Source: Celeribacter sp. HF31 (GTDB lineage Bacteria > Pseudomonadota > Alphaproteobacteria > Rhodobacterales > Rhodobacteraceae). Taken from it: a DNA stretch of 64,000 bases. Positions 7,310-16,251 of the stretch are shown here, in pieces. The notes under the pieces are model-generated. The model had not been told where the DNA came from. It was given only the letters and a program-made list of their open reading frames with translations, and searched no databases. The stretch's first letter is position 1. Every line of letters starts with the position of its first letter. Position numbers and translations under genes: made by a program. Location of the stretch: contig NZ_JAATOT010000001.1 of NCBI RefSeq assembly GCF_011806455.1, positions 186,001-250,000 on the forward strand, read 5' to 3'.

Positions 7310-8437
7310 ATGATGAAAACACTTGCTCTCCCGCTTCTTTGCACCCTGCTGGCCGCTCCGGCGATGGCCGAAGACCTTGCCACGCTCGAAGGTCTGGGGG
7401 AGGCGCTGTTTTTCGACGAAAACCTGTCACAGAACCGCACGCAATCCTGCTCGACCTGTCACAATCCTGACTACGGCTTTGCCGACCCGCGCGGCATGGC
7501 TTCGCCGGGCGACGATGGCGTTTCCATAGGGGACCGCAATGCGCCGACTGCGAGCTACGCGCATTTCGCGCCGATGTTCGAAAAGCTAGATGAGGGTGTC
7601 TATCGCGGGGGGCAGTTTCACGACGGGCGCGCCGCGACGCTGGCCGATCAGGCGGGCGGGCCGCCGTTGAACCCGATCGAGATGGGCATGCCGAATGCCG
7701 CTTCCGTGGTGGCGCGGCTCGAGGAAAACCCGGCCTATGTCGTGGCCTTCAAAGACCTGTTCGGAGACGAGATTTTTGCCGACCAAGACGAGGCCTATGC
7801 GGCGATGACCAAGGCGATTGCCGCCTTTGAAGGCACCGATCTGTTCTCGCCCTTTGACAGCAAATACGACCGTTACCTGCGCGGTGAGGCGGAGTTGACG
7901 CGGGAGGAAATGCTGGGCGAGACGCTGTTCTTTTCGCAGCAATTCACCAATTGCAACCTCTGCCACGAGCTCAAGCCGCGTGCAGGGATGGAGGGCGAAA
8001 CCTTCACCAACTATGAATATCACAACATCGGCGTGCCGGAGAATGGCGCGCTGCGTGATATGAACGGCGTCGGGCGCGGGCATCCCGATCTGGGGCTGGC
8101 GCAGAATGCGATGGTCGAGAGCACGGCGGGTTTGGAAGGCAAGATCAAGGTGCCGACCCTGCGCAACGTCGCCGTCACCGGGCCCTATATGCACAACGGC
8201 GTGTTTCAGGACCTGCGCACGGTCGTGCTGTTTTACAACACCTACAACACGAAATCCGACGCGCGGATGATCAACCCGGAGACCGGCGAACGCTTTGGTG
8301 CGCCGGAGGTGGCGGAGAACCTCTCGATGGAAGAGCTGACCACGGGACCGGCGCTTGAGGATCGCGAGATTGACGCGCTGGTGGCCTTTATGAAGACCCT
8401 GACGGATGCGCGTTACGAGCACTTGCTTGAGAACTGA
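7310..8437 (+). CDS. Di-haem cytochrome c peroxidase / MauG-like protein
   Basis: This 375-residue protein is exported by a Sec signal ending APAMA (about residue 20). I chose the ATG at 7310 because it begins a normal signal peptide; an in-frame ATG at 7292 adds six residues. There are two haem c motifs, CSTCH (47-51) and CNLCH (215-219), typical of the CcpA/MauG fold, plus VPTLRNVAVTGPYMHNGVF. Members reduce hydrogen peroxide to water with electrons from periplasmic cytochromes; a few oxidise protein substrates instead. The FnrL box upstream fits microaerobic or anaerobic induction. A truncated cytochrome c lies convergent just downstream. Confidence 0.9.
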   Translation: MMKTLALPLLCTLLAAPAMAEDLATLEGLGEALFFDENLSQNRTQSCSTCHNPDYGFADPRGMASPGDDGVSIGDRNAPTASYAHFAPMFEKLDEGVYRGGQFHDGRAATLADQAGGPPLNPIEMGMPNAASVVARLEENPAYVVAFKDLFGDEIFADQDEAYAAMTKAIAAFEGTDLFSPFDSKYDRYLRGEAELTREEMLGETLFFSQQFTNCNLCHELKPRAGMEGETFTNYEYHNIGVPENGALRDMNGVGRGHPDLGLAQNAMVESTAGLEGKIKVPTLRNVAVTGPYMHNGVFQDLRTVVLFYNTYNTKSDARMINPETGERFGAPEVAENLSMEELTTGPALEDREIDALVAFMKTLTDARYEHLLEN

Positions 8438-8470
8438 ACCTGCCGGGTGCGTCCCGGGCAGGCTCCCGTT

Positions 8471-8731
8471 TCAATGGATGCCGTTTGCGCGTTGCACTTC
8501 GCGGACATAGGCGATGATCGCCTTGATGTCGCCCTGCGTCAGCCCCTCCTGCGGAGGCATGTCGTCAAAACGCCAGTGGTGTGACTGAACCCCACGCTGG
8601 GCGGCCATGACAAAGGCCATGTCGCCATGGTGCGAAGGTTCGTAGTTCACATGGACGAGCGGCGGCCCGGATCCCTCTACGCCCGCGGCATTTGCGCCGT
8701 GACAGGCCGCGCAGGTGCTGTCAAAGGCCAG
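8471..8731 (-). pseudogene. Class I cytochrome c, 5'-truncated
   Basis: The frame encodes a haem motif CAACHG, then GPPLVHVNYEPSHHGDMAF, QRGVQSHHWRFDDMPPQEG and a C-terminal IIAYVREVQRANGIH. These are the features of a small periplasmic monohaem cytochrome found in rhizobia and actinobacteria. The signal peptide and start codon are missing: reading upstream the frame is open to a stop at 8804-8806 but contains no ATG, GTG or TTG. The segment upstream overlaps the 3' end of the next gene in another frame. Without export it could not acquire haem c, so I call it a remnant. Confidence 0.7.
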
Positions 8732-8754
8732 TGTTGACCGAGGTGCGGGGAGAC

Positions 8755-9306
8755 TTAGCGCAGGTTTTGCGGCAGATCGGCCAGACGCGCGCCATTGCCG
8801 AGATCAAGCGCGCCTTGCCAGATGCCTTTTGCCCGCATCAAGGGAAGGGCGCGGGGTGTGGTTTGCGTGCCGTCGGCCAATGTGAGCGCCGCATCCCATT
8901 GATCCTCTGAGAGGTCGCGCCAGCAGACGTTGAGATGCACTTCGGAATGCTGAAACAGGTGCCGAAGCGCGCGGGCCGGAAGGGTGGCGGCAAGATCGAG
9001 CGAGGGCAGTTCCTCGGGCAATTCCAAGACCTCACCCTTGTTCAAGGCCTCCAGAGCCAGCGCCTGATAGCGGGCCTCGTAGCTGACGCGGACGATCACA
9101 TGCGCGCGGCTCAGGCCGGAAATTGCGGAGGGGCCATAGAGATCCTCATCCGACAGTTCCATGAGTTTGCGGGCGAAATAGGCGGTGCCGCGCCGGGCGA
9201 GCAACAAATCCTCGGCTGGCGCGTTGGGGGCGTCGAACCGCGCCCCCTTGCCCAGGCGGGCTTTCAGCGCTTCGCGGGCGGCGATGTCTGTCTCGGTGAG
9301 AGACAT
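8755..9306 (-). CDS. Maleylpyruvate isomerase N-terminal (DinB-like) domain protein
   Basis: This 183-residue protein starts at the ATG at 9306, one base after the gentisate dioxygenase stop, with GAGGGG upstream. Residues 51-75 (LSDEDLYGPSAISGLSRAHVIV) match the helix pattern of the mycothiol-dependent maleylpyruvate isomerase N-terminal domain. H69 and the HSEVH run at 120-124 are candidate metal ligands. Its place in the gentisate operon fits isomerisation of maleylpyruvate to fumarylpyruvate. However, proteobacteria make glutathione rather than mycothiol, and a GST-type isomerase is also present at 10441. Its true thiol cofactor, or an auxiliary role, is open. Confidence 0.75.
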   Translation of the reverse strand: MSLTETDIAAREALKARLGKGARFDAPNAPAEDLLLARRGTAYFARKLMELSDEDLYGPSAISGLSRAHVIVRVSYEARYQALALEALNKGEVLELPEELPSLDLAATLPARALRHLFQHSEVHLNVCWRDLSEDQWDAALTLADGTQTTPRALPLMRAKGIWQGALDLGNGARLADLPQNLR

Positions 9307-9307
9307 G

Positions 9308-10411
9308 TTATTGCCCCTCGACCATCTGACGCATGAAGCCGAGGCGTTCCATGATCGGCGCATCCGAAAAACGGAACAGATCGAATTGCGTCTCGGCCTG
9401 CAAGGACCACGGCACCCAGGAGGGCACGACGAACATATCGCCTTTTTCCAGTTTATGCTCGACCCCGTTCAGCACGACGGCGCCCTTGCCCTCAAACACT
9501 TGGAACACGGTGGAGCCGACCTCATTGCGCGTGGCCGTCTGCGTGCCCGCCCGCAACCGGTGGAACTCGCAGCGGATCGTCGGCATCACGTCGCCGCCAG
9601 TGGTTGGGTTGACGTAGCGGATCGCGGCATGGCCCTGCTCGACGGTGGCGGGTTGGCCCTCGTCTTCGAGCAGGAGCTGTTCGGTCAGGGCGCGGTCGGT
9701 GAACTCCCAACGATAGGCGCCGATGGGCGATGACACGGTGTTTTGCAGCTGCGACAGAGGCCGCAGACCCGGATGGCACCAGAGCCGTTCGCCACGCGAA
9801 TAATCCGGCGTCGCATTGTCGGTCACCCGGTCGGAACCAAACTCGAAAAAGCCCACATCCATCTGTTGGCTGAACGGAATGTCGAGCCCGTCGATCCAGG
9901 CCATTGGCTCGTTGGCGATGTTGTGGTGGCCGTGGAAATTCCAGCCCGGCGTCAGCAAAAGATCGCCGCGCGACATGCGCACGGGATCGCCGTTGACCAC
10001 GGTCCAGACACCTTCGCCCTCGACCACAAACCGAAACGCGTTTTGCGAGTGGCGGTGCTCCGGCGCGTTCTCGCCCGGGCAGAGATACTGGATCGCGGCC
10101 CAGAGCGTGGGCGTCACATAGGCATTGCCGCCGAGACCGGGGTTCGCAAGGCCAATCGCACGACGCTCGCCGCCCCGCCCCACCGGCACCAGCTCGCCGG
10201 ATTTCTCCGCCAGCGGCAAAAGATCGGCCCACCGCCAAACATGCGGCACGGCCTTGGACTTGGGCACCATCGGCATCAGGTCGCCCAACTGGGTCCAGAG
10301 CGGCAAAAGGTTGTTCTCTTCGAAGCCTTTATAGAGTTCACGCAGCTCCGGCGTGTCCTCCGGCTGCATGCCGTGCTCGATGGTGTCGTGGCTGCGATCT
10401 TCGGTCAGCAT
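9308..10411 (-). CDS. Gentisate 1,2-dioxygenase
   Basis: This 367-residue bicupin is the normal length for gentisate dioxygenases. It opens gentisate to maleylpyruvate with O2 at a non-haem Fe(II). The first cupin shows PEHRHSQNAFRFVVEGEG, with the iron-binding histidines at about residues 117-119, followed by RGDLLLTPGWNFHGHHN. A second, degenerate cupin shows VFEGKGAVVLNGVEHKLEKGD. It sits in an operon with the hydroxylase, hydrolase and isomerase of the gentisate route. The only close alternative is 1-hydroxy-2-naphthoate or salicylate dioxygenase of the same fold, which the context argues against. Confidence 0.93.
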   Translation of the reverse strand: MLTEDRSHDTIEHGMQPEDTPELRELYKGFEENNLLPLWTQLGDLMPMVPKSKAVPHVWRWADLLPLAEKSGELVPVGRGGERRAIGLANPGLGGNAYVTPTLWAAIQYLCPGENAPEHRHSQNAFRFVVEGEGVWTVVNGDPVRMSRGDLLLTPGWNFHGHHNIANEPMAWIDGLDIPFSQQMDVGFFEFGSDRVTDNATPDYSRGERLWCHPGLRPLSQLQNTVSSPIGAYRWEFTDRALTEQLLLEDEGQPATVEQGHAAIRYVNPTTGGDVMPTIRCEFHRLRAGTQTATRNEVGSTVFQVFEGKGAVVLNGVEHKLEKGDMFVVPSWVPWSLQAETQFDLFRFSDAPIMERLGFMRQMVEGQ

Positions 10412-10440
10412 GGTGAAATTCCTCCGGTATAGGGGCCGCC

Positions 10441-11088
10441 TCAGGCGGCGTCGGGTTGGTTGGGCGGCGCGGCTTTGGTGAAGGCAGGCAACTTGTCGAG
10501 TGCCGCATAGATGCGCGAAATCACCGGCCAGTTTTCAAGCGGCACGCCAAAGCGTTTGTTGTTCCAGACCTGCGCATAGAGGCAGCAATCGGCCATGGTC
10601 GGCGTGTCCCCGTGGCAATAGAGGCCGGTCTGCGGTGAAGCGGACAGCTCGGCTTCCAGCGCGTCGAATGTGAGCGTGACCCAATGGGTGAACCACTCTT
10701 TCTGGGCCTCCTCATCGGCGCCAAACTGATCACGAATACGGAACAAAACGCGCAGGTTGTTGAGCGGATGAATCTCGCAGGCGATCATGTAGGACAGCGC
10801 ACGCACACGGGCGCGGCCCTCGGCATCTGCGGGCAAAAGCGCAGGCTCCGGATGCGTTTCCTCCAGCCATTCCATGATGGCGAGAGATTGCGTCAGATAA
10901 CTGCCGTCCTCGCGCTCAAGGGTGGGGACCAGACCCTGCGGGTTCTTCGCCAGATACTCGGGCGTCCGCGTCTCCCCGGTGCGGAGCACATAGGGAATGT
11001 AGTCGTAGTCCAAGCCCTTGAGGTTCAACGCGGCACGGAGCCGCGTTGATGTTGAGGATCGGAAGAAGTTGTGCAACTTCAGGGGCAT
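10441..11088 (-). CDS. Glutathione-dependent maleylpyruvate (maleylacetoacetate) isomerase, zeta-class GST
   Basis: This 215-residue protein has an N-terminal thioredoxin-like GST domain starting LHNFFRSSTSTRLRAALNLKG. The SSTSTR run is the zeta-class serine motif that binds and activates glutathione. The NPQGLVPTLE and LTQSLAIMEWLEE motifs complete the glutathione site. NagL of Ralstonia and MaiA belong to this family. In this operon the substrate is most likely maleylpyruvate made by the adjacent dioxygenase. It lies four bases from the fumarylpyruvate hydrolase stop, so coupling is likely. Confidence 0.9.
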   Translation of the reverse strand: MPLKLHNFFRSSTSTRLRAALNLKGLDYDYIPYVLRTGETRTPEYLAKNPQGLVPTLEREDGSYLTQSLAIMEWLEETHPEPALLPADAEGRARVRALSYMIACEIHPLNNLRVLFRIRDQFGADEEAQKEWFTHWVTLTFDALEAELSASPQTGLYCHGDTPTMADCCLYAQVWNNKRFGVPLENWPVISRIYAALDKLPAFTKAAPPNQPDAA

Positions 11089-11091
11089 GTC

Positions 11092-11790
11092 TTAGGCCTC
11101 ACGCGGTCCGATAGGGGTCTCGATGGAGCCAAGCCCCTCGATGGACACCACACAGACATCACCCGGCACCATGGCGCCGACGCCTGCAGGCGTGCCGGTC
11201 ATGATCAGGTCACCCGGCTCAAGCGCGATGGAATGAGACAGGATGGAGATGATTTCCGGTACGGACCAGATCAACTCGTTCAGGTCTGCGTCCTGTTTCA
11301 CCTCGCCATTCACCGTGAGCTTGATCGAGCCCTTGTCCGGGTGGCCGACTTTTTCCACCGGGAAGACCGGACCGATGACGGCGGAGCGGTCAAACGCCTT
11401 GCCCCAATCCCACGGACGGCCCTGTTCGCGGGCCGCAAGTTGCAGGTCGCGGCGCGTCAGGTCGTTGCCGACGGCATAGCCCCAGACGTGCGAGAGGCTG
11501 TCCTCTTCCGCGATGTTCTTGCCGGCTTTGCCGATCACCGCCACGAGTTCCGCCTCGTAGTGGAAGTTCTCGGTCTCCGGCGGGTAGGCGACGGTCTCGC
11601 CGCTGTCCACCACGGCATCGGCCGGTTTGGTGAAGAAAAAGGGCGGATCGCGATCCGGGTCCTTGCCCATCTCACGGGCGTGGGCGGCGTAGTTGCGACC
11701 GACGCAGAAGATGCGGCGGACCGGCAGACGATCGTCGGAGCCATCGACGGCCACGGTGGCCGGCTCAGCGGGGGGGAAGACATAAGCCAT
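11092..11790 (-). CDS. Fumarylpyruvate hydrolase (FAH family)
   Basis: This 232-residue FAH-fold protein carries FCVGRNYAAHAREMG, then FFFTKPADAVV, FHYEAELVAVIGKAG and GDLIMTGTPAGVGAM. The acidic residues in these motifs bind the catalytic divalent metal. In the gentisate pathway the reaction splits fumarylpyruvate into fumarate and pyruvate. Related enzymes cleave acylpyruvates, so the specific call rests on the neighbouring dioxygenase and isomerase genes. Confidence 0.9.
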   Translation of the reverse strand: MAYVFPPAEPATVAVDGSDDRLPVRRIFCVGRNYAAHAREMGKDPDRDPPFFFTKPADAVVDSGETVAYPPETENFHYEAELVAVIGKAGKNIAEEDSLSHVWGYAVGNDLTRRDLQLAAREQGRPWDWGKAFDRSAVIGPVFPVEKVGHPDKGSIKLTVNGEVKQDADLNELIWSVPEIISILSHSIALEPGDLIMTGTPAGVGAMVPGDVCVVSIEGLGSIETPIGPREA

Positions 11791-11821
11791 AGGGTTTGTC
11801 CTTTTTGCGTTTCTTTGGGAG

Positions 11822-13042
11822 TTATTCAGCGGCGGTTTTCAACGCGGCGTTCACAGTCGTGTCGTCGAGGCCGGTGGAGCCATAGAGCCAGGAGAGCTGG
11901 TCGTACCATTCATCCTGCGACATGCCCGACATGACGTGGTTGCGCACGGCGGCTTTGGCGTCGTCCGGGTGGTAGATGTATTCGCCGATGAGACGCGAAT
12001 TCATCTGAACGCGGGCGGTGCGGACCTTGCGCATCTCCTGATAAATCTGGAGCGCGCGTTCGACGTTCTCGCCGTAATGCTCGATGCAATGGGACATGGC
12101 GACGGCGTCTTCCATGGCCATACAGGCGCCTTGGGCGAAATACTGAAGCATCGGGTGCGCGGCATCGCCCAGCAAAGCCACACGGTCCTCGACCCAATTC
12201 GAGATCGGATCGCGGTCGCAGAGCACCCAGAGTTTCCAATCAGAGCCATGTTCGATGACCTGACGGGCCTTCGGGTGGATGTGCTCGAACCCTGCGGCGA
12301 CCTCTTCTTTCGACACGGGACGGCCTGCGATGGCCTCTTGGACGTCGCGGTGATAGGTCACGACGAGGTTGAAGACCTTCCAGCCTTTGAGCGGGTAATG
12401 CACGATGTGACATTTCGGACCGGCCCAAAGCGTAGCGGCGTTCCAGCGCAGGTCTTCGGGCATCTGTTCGGTCGGAATGACGGAACGATAGGTGGTGTGT
12501 CCGGAAATCCGCGGCTCGCCGTCGCCGATCATTTGGTTGCGGATCGGGGAGCGCAGACCCTCTGCCCCAATCAGGAAAGAGCCTTTGATCGGATCACGGT
12601 CTTTTACCTTGAGGGTGACGGAGGTGCCGTCTTGCTCGTAGCCTTCGACCACATGTGAGGTGCGGATGTCCACCAGCGGGCTGTCTTCGCAATACTTCAG
12701 GAGCACGCCATGCAGGTCGGCGCGGTGCACAACGGCGTAGGGGTTTTTGAAGCGCTCGCGGAACGGTTCGTCCAGGGGAATAGAGGTGATGTCCTCTGCG
12801 GTTTGCGCATCCATCAGGCGCAGCTTGTCGATATAGACCGCCTTCTCGCGCGCTTCGTCGCCAACGCCCAGATAGTCGAAGCAATGGAAGGCGTTCGGAC
12901 CGATCTGGATGCCGGCGCCGATCTCGCCCAAGGCGGGCGCCTGTTCGACCACGATGGAACGGTGGCCTTTGCGGGCCAGACCACAGGCGGCAGCAAGGCC
13001 GCCGATGCCGCCACCGGCAATGATAATGGGAAGATCGGACAT
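11822..13042 (-). CDS. 3-Hydroxybenzoate 6-hydroxylase (FAD monooxygenase)
   Basis: This 406-residue class A flavoprotein monooxygenase has the N-terminal dinucleotide fold IIIAGGGIGGLAAACGLARKG, the GIQIGPNAFHCFDYLGV stretch shared with 3-hydroxybenzoate and salicylate hydroxylases, and the FAD motif VALLGDAAHPMLQYFAQGA. Clustering with gentisate dioxygenase points to NADH-dependent para-hydroxylation of 3-hydroxybenzoate to gentisate rather than salicylate 1-hydroxylation, which would give catechol. It is the first catabolic enzyme after the TRAP genes in the same operon direction. Confidence 0.87.
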   Translation of the reverse strand: MSDLPIIIAGGGIGGLAAACGLARKGHRSIVVEQAPALGEIGAGIQIGPNAFHCFDYLGVGDEAREKAVYIDKLRLMDAQTAEDITSIPLDEPFRERFKNPYAVVHRADLHGVLLKYCEDSPLVDIRTSHVVEGYEQDGTSVTLKVKDRDPIKGSFLIGAEGLRSPIRNQMIGDGEPRISGHTTYRSVIPTEQMPEDLRWNAATLWAGPKCHIVHYPLKGWKVFNLVVTYHRDVQEAIAGRPVSKEEVAAGFEHIHPKARQVIEHGSDWKLWVLCDRDPISNWVEDRVALLGDAAHPMLQYFAQGACMAMEDAVAMSHCIEHYGENVERALQIYQEMRKVRTARVQMNSRLIGEYIYHPDDAKAAVRNHVMSGMSQDEWYDQLSWLYGSTGLDDTTVNAALKTAAE

Positions 13043-13059
13043 GGTAGTGTCTCCTTATG

Positions 13060-14451
13060 TCAGCCGCCGATGAGGCGCGGAATGGTGAGGGTGAGGGCCG
13101 GGATCATCAGGATGAGGCCCACACGGATGACCTCTGAGCCGAGGAAGGGCATGACACCGCGGAAGACGGTGGACATGGGCGTGTCCTTGGCGAGCGAGGA
13201 GATGATGAAGACGTTGAGGCCGACAGGGGGCGTGATCAGCCCGAGCTCGACCACAATGAGCGCGAGGATGCCGAACCAGATTTTGAGGCTTTCGGTGTCC
13301 ATGCCGTAGGCGGCCGTGTCAGCGGTGACATATTCTCCGCCGTTGAGCGCAATGAGCGTCGGCCAGAAGAAGGGCACCACGACGAGGATCATCGCGAGGC
13401 TTTCCATGAAACAGCCCAGGACGACAAAGGCGATGAGCATGATCACGAGGATCAGCATCGGGTCCATGCCGGAATTCGCCGCCCATTCGGAGAGCGCCTG
13501 CGGCAGGCCGGAGCGGGTGAAGAAGCCCTTGAGCACCTCGGCGCCAAAGAGGATCAGGTAGATCATGCCCGACGTGATCGCGGTGGCTTGCAACGCGCGG
13601 CGCAGGCCTTTGAGGTTCAGCCCTTCGCCGGTCAGAGCGCGCAGCGCAAAGCCATAGGCACCGATCAGGAAGACGCCGATAGAGGCGGCGGGCGTGGGCG
13701 TGAAGAGGCCGAACCCCAGACCCAGAATGATCGCGCCAAAGATGAGGATCACCGGGAACAGGCGTTTGAGCGCCAGGTTGCGTTCCGCGCGCGGCATCGG
13801 GCGCGGTTCGGGCGCCAGAGACGGGTCCACACGCACCAGAATGGCGATCACGCCGATAAAGGACAGCACGGCCAGAAGGCCCGGGATCACGGCGGCCTGG
13901 AACATCTTGAGGATCGACCCTTCGACGATGATCGCATAGATCACCAGTGCCACCGACGGCGGGATCAGAATGCCGAGCGTGCCGCCTGCGGCCAACGCGC
14001 CTGCGGAGAGACGGTCTTTGTAGCCCAGCTCTTTGAGCTCCGGCAGAGCCACTTTGCCCATGGTCGCGGCGGTCGCCAGCGAAGACCCGCAAACCGCGCC
14101 AAAGCCGCCGCATGCCGCGATCGCCGCCATGGCCACGCCGCCTCTGAGACGCGACAGCAGGGCTTCGAGACCTTTGAACAGGTCCGAGGACAGCCGCGCC
14201 TCGGCGGCGATGTAGCCCATCAGCACGAACAGAGGCACGACAGAGAGATCGTAGCTCGCGACATTCTCCCAGAGGAGCGATTTGAACTGACGGATATAGG
14301 GCACGAAACGCACATAGGGCAGCGCCAGCGAGAGCGCATAGGTGCCGCCGATGCCGACGAGGATCATCGCGATGCCGACCGGCATGCGCAGGATCAGAAG
14401 GACAAAGAGAACGACGAGGCCAAGAACCCCGATGGTGATGGGATCAAGCAT
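13060..14451 (-). CDS. TRAP transporter large permease (DctM/SiaM type)
   Basis: This 463-residue, highly hydrophobic protein has the DctM features FVLMGYIAAEA, GSSLATAATMGKVALPE and GGTLGILIPPSVALVIYA. It forms the main Na+-coupled channel of a tripartite ATP-independent periplasmic transporter. Its start overlaps the end of the small permease by eight bases. Position between the binding protein and the gentisate enzymes suggests import of 3-hydroxybenzoate, gentisate or a related aromatic acid. Confidence 0.93.
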   Translation of the reverse strand: MLDPITIGVLGLVVLFVLLILRMPVGIAMILVGIGGTYALSLALPYVRFVPYIRQFKSLLWENVASYDLSVVPLFVLMGYIAAEARLSSDLFKGLEALLSRLRGGVAMAAIAACGGFGAVCGSSLATAATMGKVALPELKELGYKDRLSAGALAAGGTLGILIPPSVALVIYAIIVEGSILKMFQAAVIPGLLAVLSFIGVIAILVRVDPSLAPEPRPMPRAERNLALKRLFPVILIFGAIILGLGFGLFTPTPAASIGVFLIGAYGFALRALTGEGLNLKGLRRALQATAITSGMIYLILFGAEVLKGFFTRSGLPQALSEWAANSGMDPMLILVIMLIAFVVLGCFMESLAMILVVVPFFWPTLIALNGGEYVTADTAAYGMDTESLKIWFGILALIVVELGLITPPVGLNVFIISSLAKDTPMSTVFRGVMPFLGSEVIRVGLILMIPALTLTIPRLIGG

Positions 14452-14941
14452 AGCGCGCGTCTCCGAAAATCTGGCTCACGGAGACCACGGCCCAGAGGAC
14501 CATGGAGGCGATGCCGGGAATGTAGAAGGGCCAGATCGGCCAGCCGAGCACACCGGCTTCGGCGGCGTCAGAGCGGGATTCGAGCATCCCAAAGACCATC
14601 CAATAGGCCAGAAACAGCGCCACTGCGGCCGTCAAAGTGAGCCACATGTGGTCCAAAACGCGTTTCACCGGCATCGGCGCATTGGCGACGAAAAGATCGA
14701 CGGCGACATGGCCGCGCGAGGCCTGCGTGTAGGGGAAAAACATCAATGCCGCGCCGGAAATGGCGAGCTGGACGAAATCTTCGTAGCCCGGAAGGCCGGA
14801 GACGTCCTGGCCAAACAGGCCCATGAACCGATCAAGAATAAAGGCGCCAGTGTTGGTGGTGGTGACCATCACGATGACAAAGAGGATCGCGCCTCCAAGC
14901 ATAGCGAATATGTCTGCCAGACGCGTCACATGAGCGTGCAT
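14444..14941 (-). CDS. TRAP transporter small permease (DctQ type)
   Basis: This 165-residue protein has four predicted membrane helices and the DctQ pattern FPYTQASRGHVAVDLFV between helices two and three. It pairs with the overlapping large permease and with the binding protein encoded 84 bases upstream. No function separate from that complex is expected. Confidence 0.9.
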   Translation of the reverse strand: MHAHVTRLADIFAMLGGAILFVIVMVTTTNTGAFILDRFMGLFGQDVSGLPGYEDFVQLAISGAALMFFPYTQASRGHVAVDLFVANAPMPVKRVLDHMWLTLTAAVALFLAYWMVFGMLESRSDAAEAGVLGWPIWPFYIPGIASMVLWAVVSVSQIFGDARYA

Positions 14942-15025
14942 AGCATGCCTCCCGGTTGGGTGCGTTTCGTTTTGGATGAGCGGCGGGGTCGGCCCGCCAC
15001 TCTGGTTTTCGGGTATTCGAAGAGA

Positions 15026-16075
15026 TTATTCGCCGTGTGCGGCCGCGACAGCCGCGCGGGCCTGCTCCACAAGCGCGGCACCGTCGATGCCTTTTTCAGA
15101 GACTTCATCGACCCAGCGGGCCACGACCTCTTCGCTCACCGCGTTGAATTTCGCGGCTTCTTCGTCAGAGAACACATGGCGGGTGATGCCCGCGCCATCG
15201 AGCGCACCGATGCCGGCCTCTTCAAAGCCTTCCCACATCGCGCCGATCTCGGCTGCGACGTTTTCGCGGGAGTTGGCGTCGATCACGGCCTTCAGATCGT
15301 CGGGCAGGTCCTCGTAGACGTCCTTGTTCATCGCCACCATGAAAACGGCGGTGCCGAAACGGTCGCCATCCGGCAGCTCGGCGGTGTATTTGTCGAGTTC
15401 CTGCAATTTCAGCGCCGGGACGATCTCATAGGTGGTCATCGCGCCGTCGATCACGCCTTTCGCCATGGCCTCGGGCACGGCAGGCACGGGAAGGCTTACG
15501 GGCTCCGCGCCCATGCCTTCGATCAGCCAGGCCCCGGTGCGCGACGGCGTGCGCAGTTTCATGCCTGCGACGTCCTCAAATGTGGTGACTTCCTTGTTGC
15601 CAGAATGGATCAGGTTGCCGTCATTGGCGTGCAGGAACAGGATGTGAATGTCCTCGAAATCCTCGGCCAACATGTCCATCGAGGCGTTCAGCGCGATGGT
15701 CGTGTCGGTGGCAGAGCCTTTGTGCACGGTGGGCAGTTCGAACACTTCGGTGCGCGGGAACACGCCCGGCGTGTAGCCCAAAAGCGTCCAGACGATGTCC
15801 GCCGTGCCGTCGCGCACCTGGTTATAGAGCTCGCCCGGTTTGCCGCCCATCGACATGGCGGGGTAGATCTGAACCTCGATGCGTCCGTCGCTGTCGTCCA
15901 TGACCTTCTGCGCCCAGGGCTCCAACATCACCTTATGGGCGTTGGCCACCGGCGGCAGGAAGTGGTGCATGATCAGGGTGACGTCCTGCGCGAAGGCGGA
16001 TGTGGCGGTCGCGATGCTGGCGGCGGCAATGGTGCCGAGCAGCTTGGCGCGGGTGAATTTCGCCCGTATGGACAT
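15026..16075 (-). CDS. TRAP transporter substrate-binding protein (DctP type)
   Basis: This 349-residue protein starts at the ATG at 16075, after GGAGGAG; the longer frame upstream lacks a signal. The Sec signal is TIAAASIATATSAFA. The DctP fold follows, with the conserved LRTPSRTGAWLIEGMGAEPV carrying the arginine that salt-bridges a carboxylate ligand, and AKGVIDGAMTTYEIVP. The ligand is probably an aromatic carboxylate given the operon. It is the first gene of the minus-strand operon, divergent from the MarR gene. Confidence 0.92.
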   Translation of the reverse strand: MSIRAKFTRAKLLGTIAAASIATATSAFAQDVTLIMHHFLPPVANAHKVMLEPWAQKVMDDSDGRIEVQIYPAMSMGGKPGELYNQVRDGTADIVWTLLGYTPGVFPRTEVFELPTVHKGSATDTTIALNASMDMLAEDFEDIHILFLHANDGNLIHSGNKEVTTFEDVAGMKLRTPSRTGAWLIEGMGAEPVSLPVPAVPEAMAKGVIDGAMTTYEIVPALKLQELDKYTAELPDGDRFGTAVFMVAMNKDVYEDLPDDLKAVIDANSRENVAAEIGAMWEGFEEAGIGALDGAGITRHVFSDEEAAKFNAVSEEVVARWVDEVSEKGIDGAALVEQARAAVAAAHGE

Positions 16076-16135
16076 GTGAGCTCCTCCGAATTTTATCGCA
16101 ATTTTCTGGCGCACTCCCGTTGCGCCCTGAATAGT

Positions 16136-16180
16136 TGGTATACTTACCATTGATCTGAGTCAATTCCGTAAGCATACTTA
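16136..16180. promoter_or_regulatory. Pair of related dyads, candidate MarR operators
   Basis: TGGTA-TACT-TACCA (16136-16149) and TAAG-CATA-CTTA (16169-16180) both contain ATACTTA. Their centres are 32 bases apart, about three helical turns. They lie between the divergent dctP operon and the MarR gene, a typical position for autoregulated MarR sites. Confidence 0.5.
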
Positions 16181-16251
16181 TTATTGACCTGCCTCACCCG
16201 ATTGAGGCATGGAGGCCGGCAATATGTCGCAGGACGCGAAAGGGAACATCC

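Noticed and set aside
13588-14640. Open frame antisense to the TRAP permease genes
   Set aside because: Highly charged, low-complexity translation that mirrors DctM and DctQ; no start signals.
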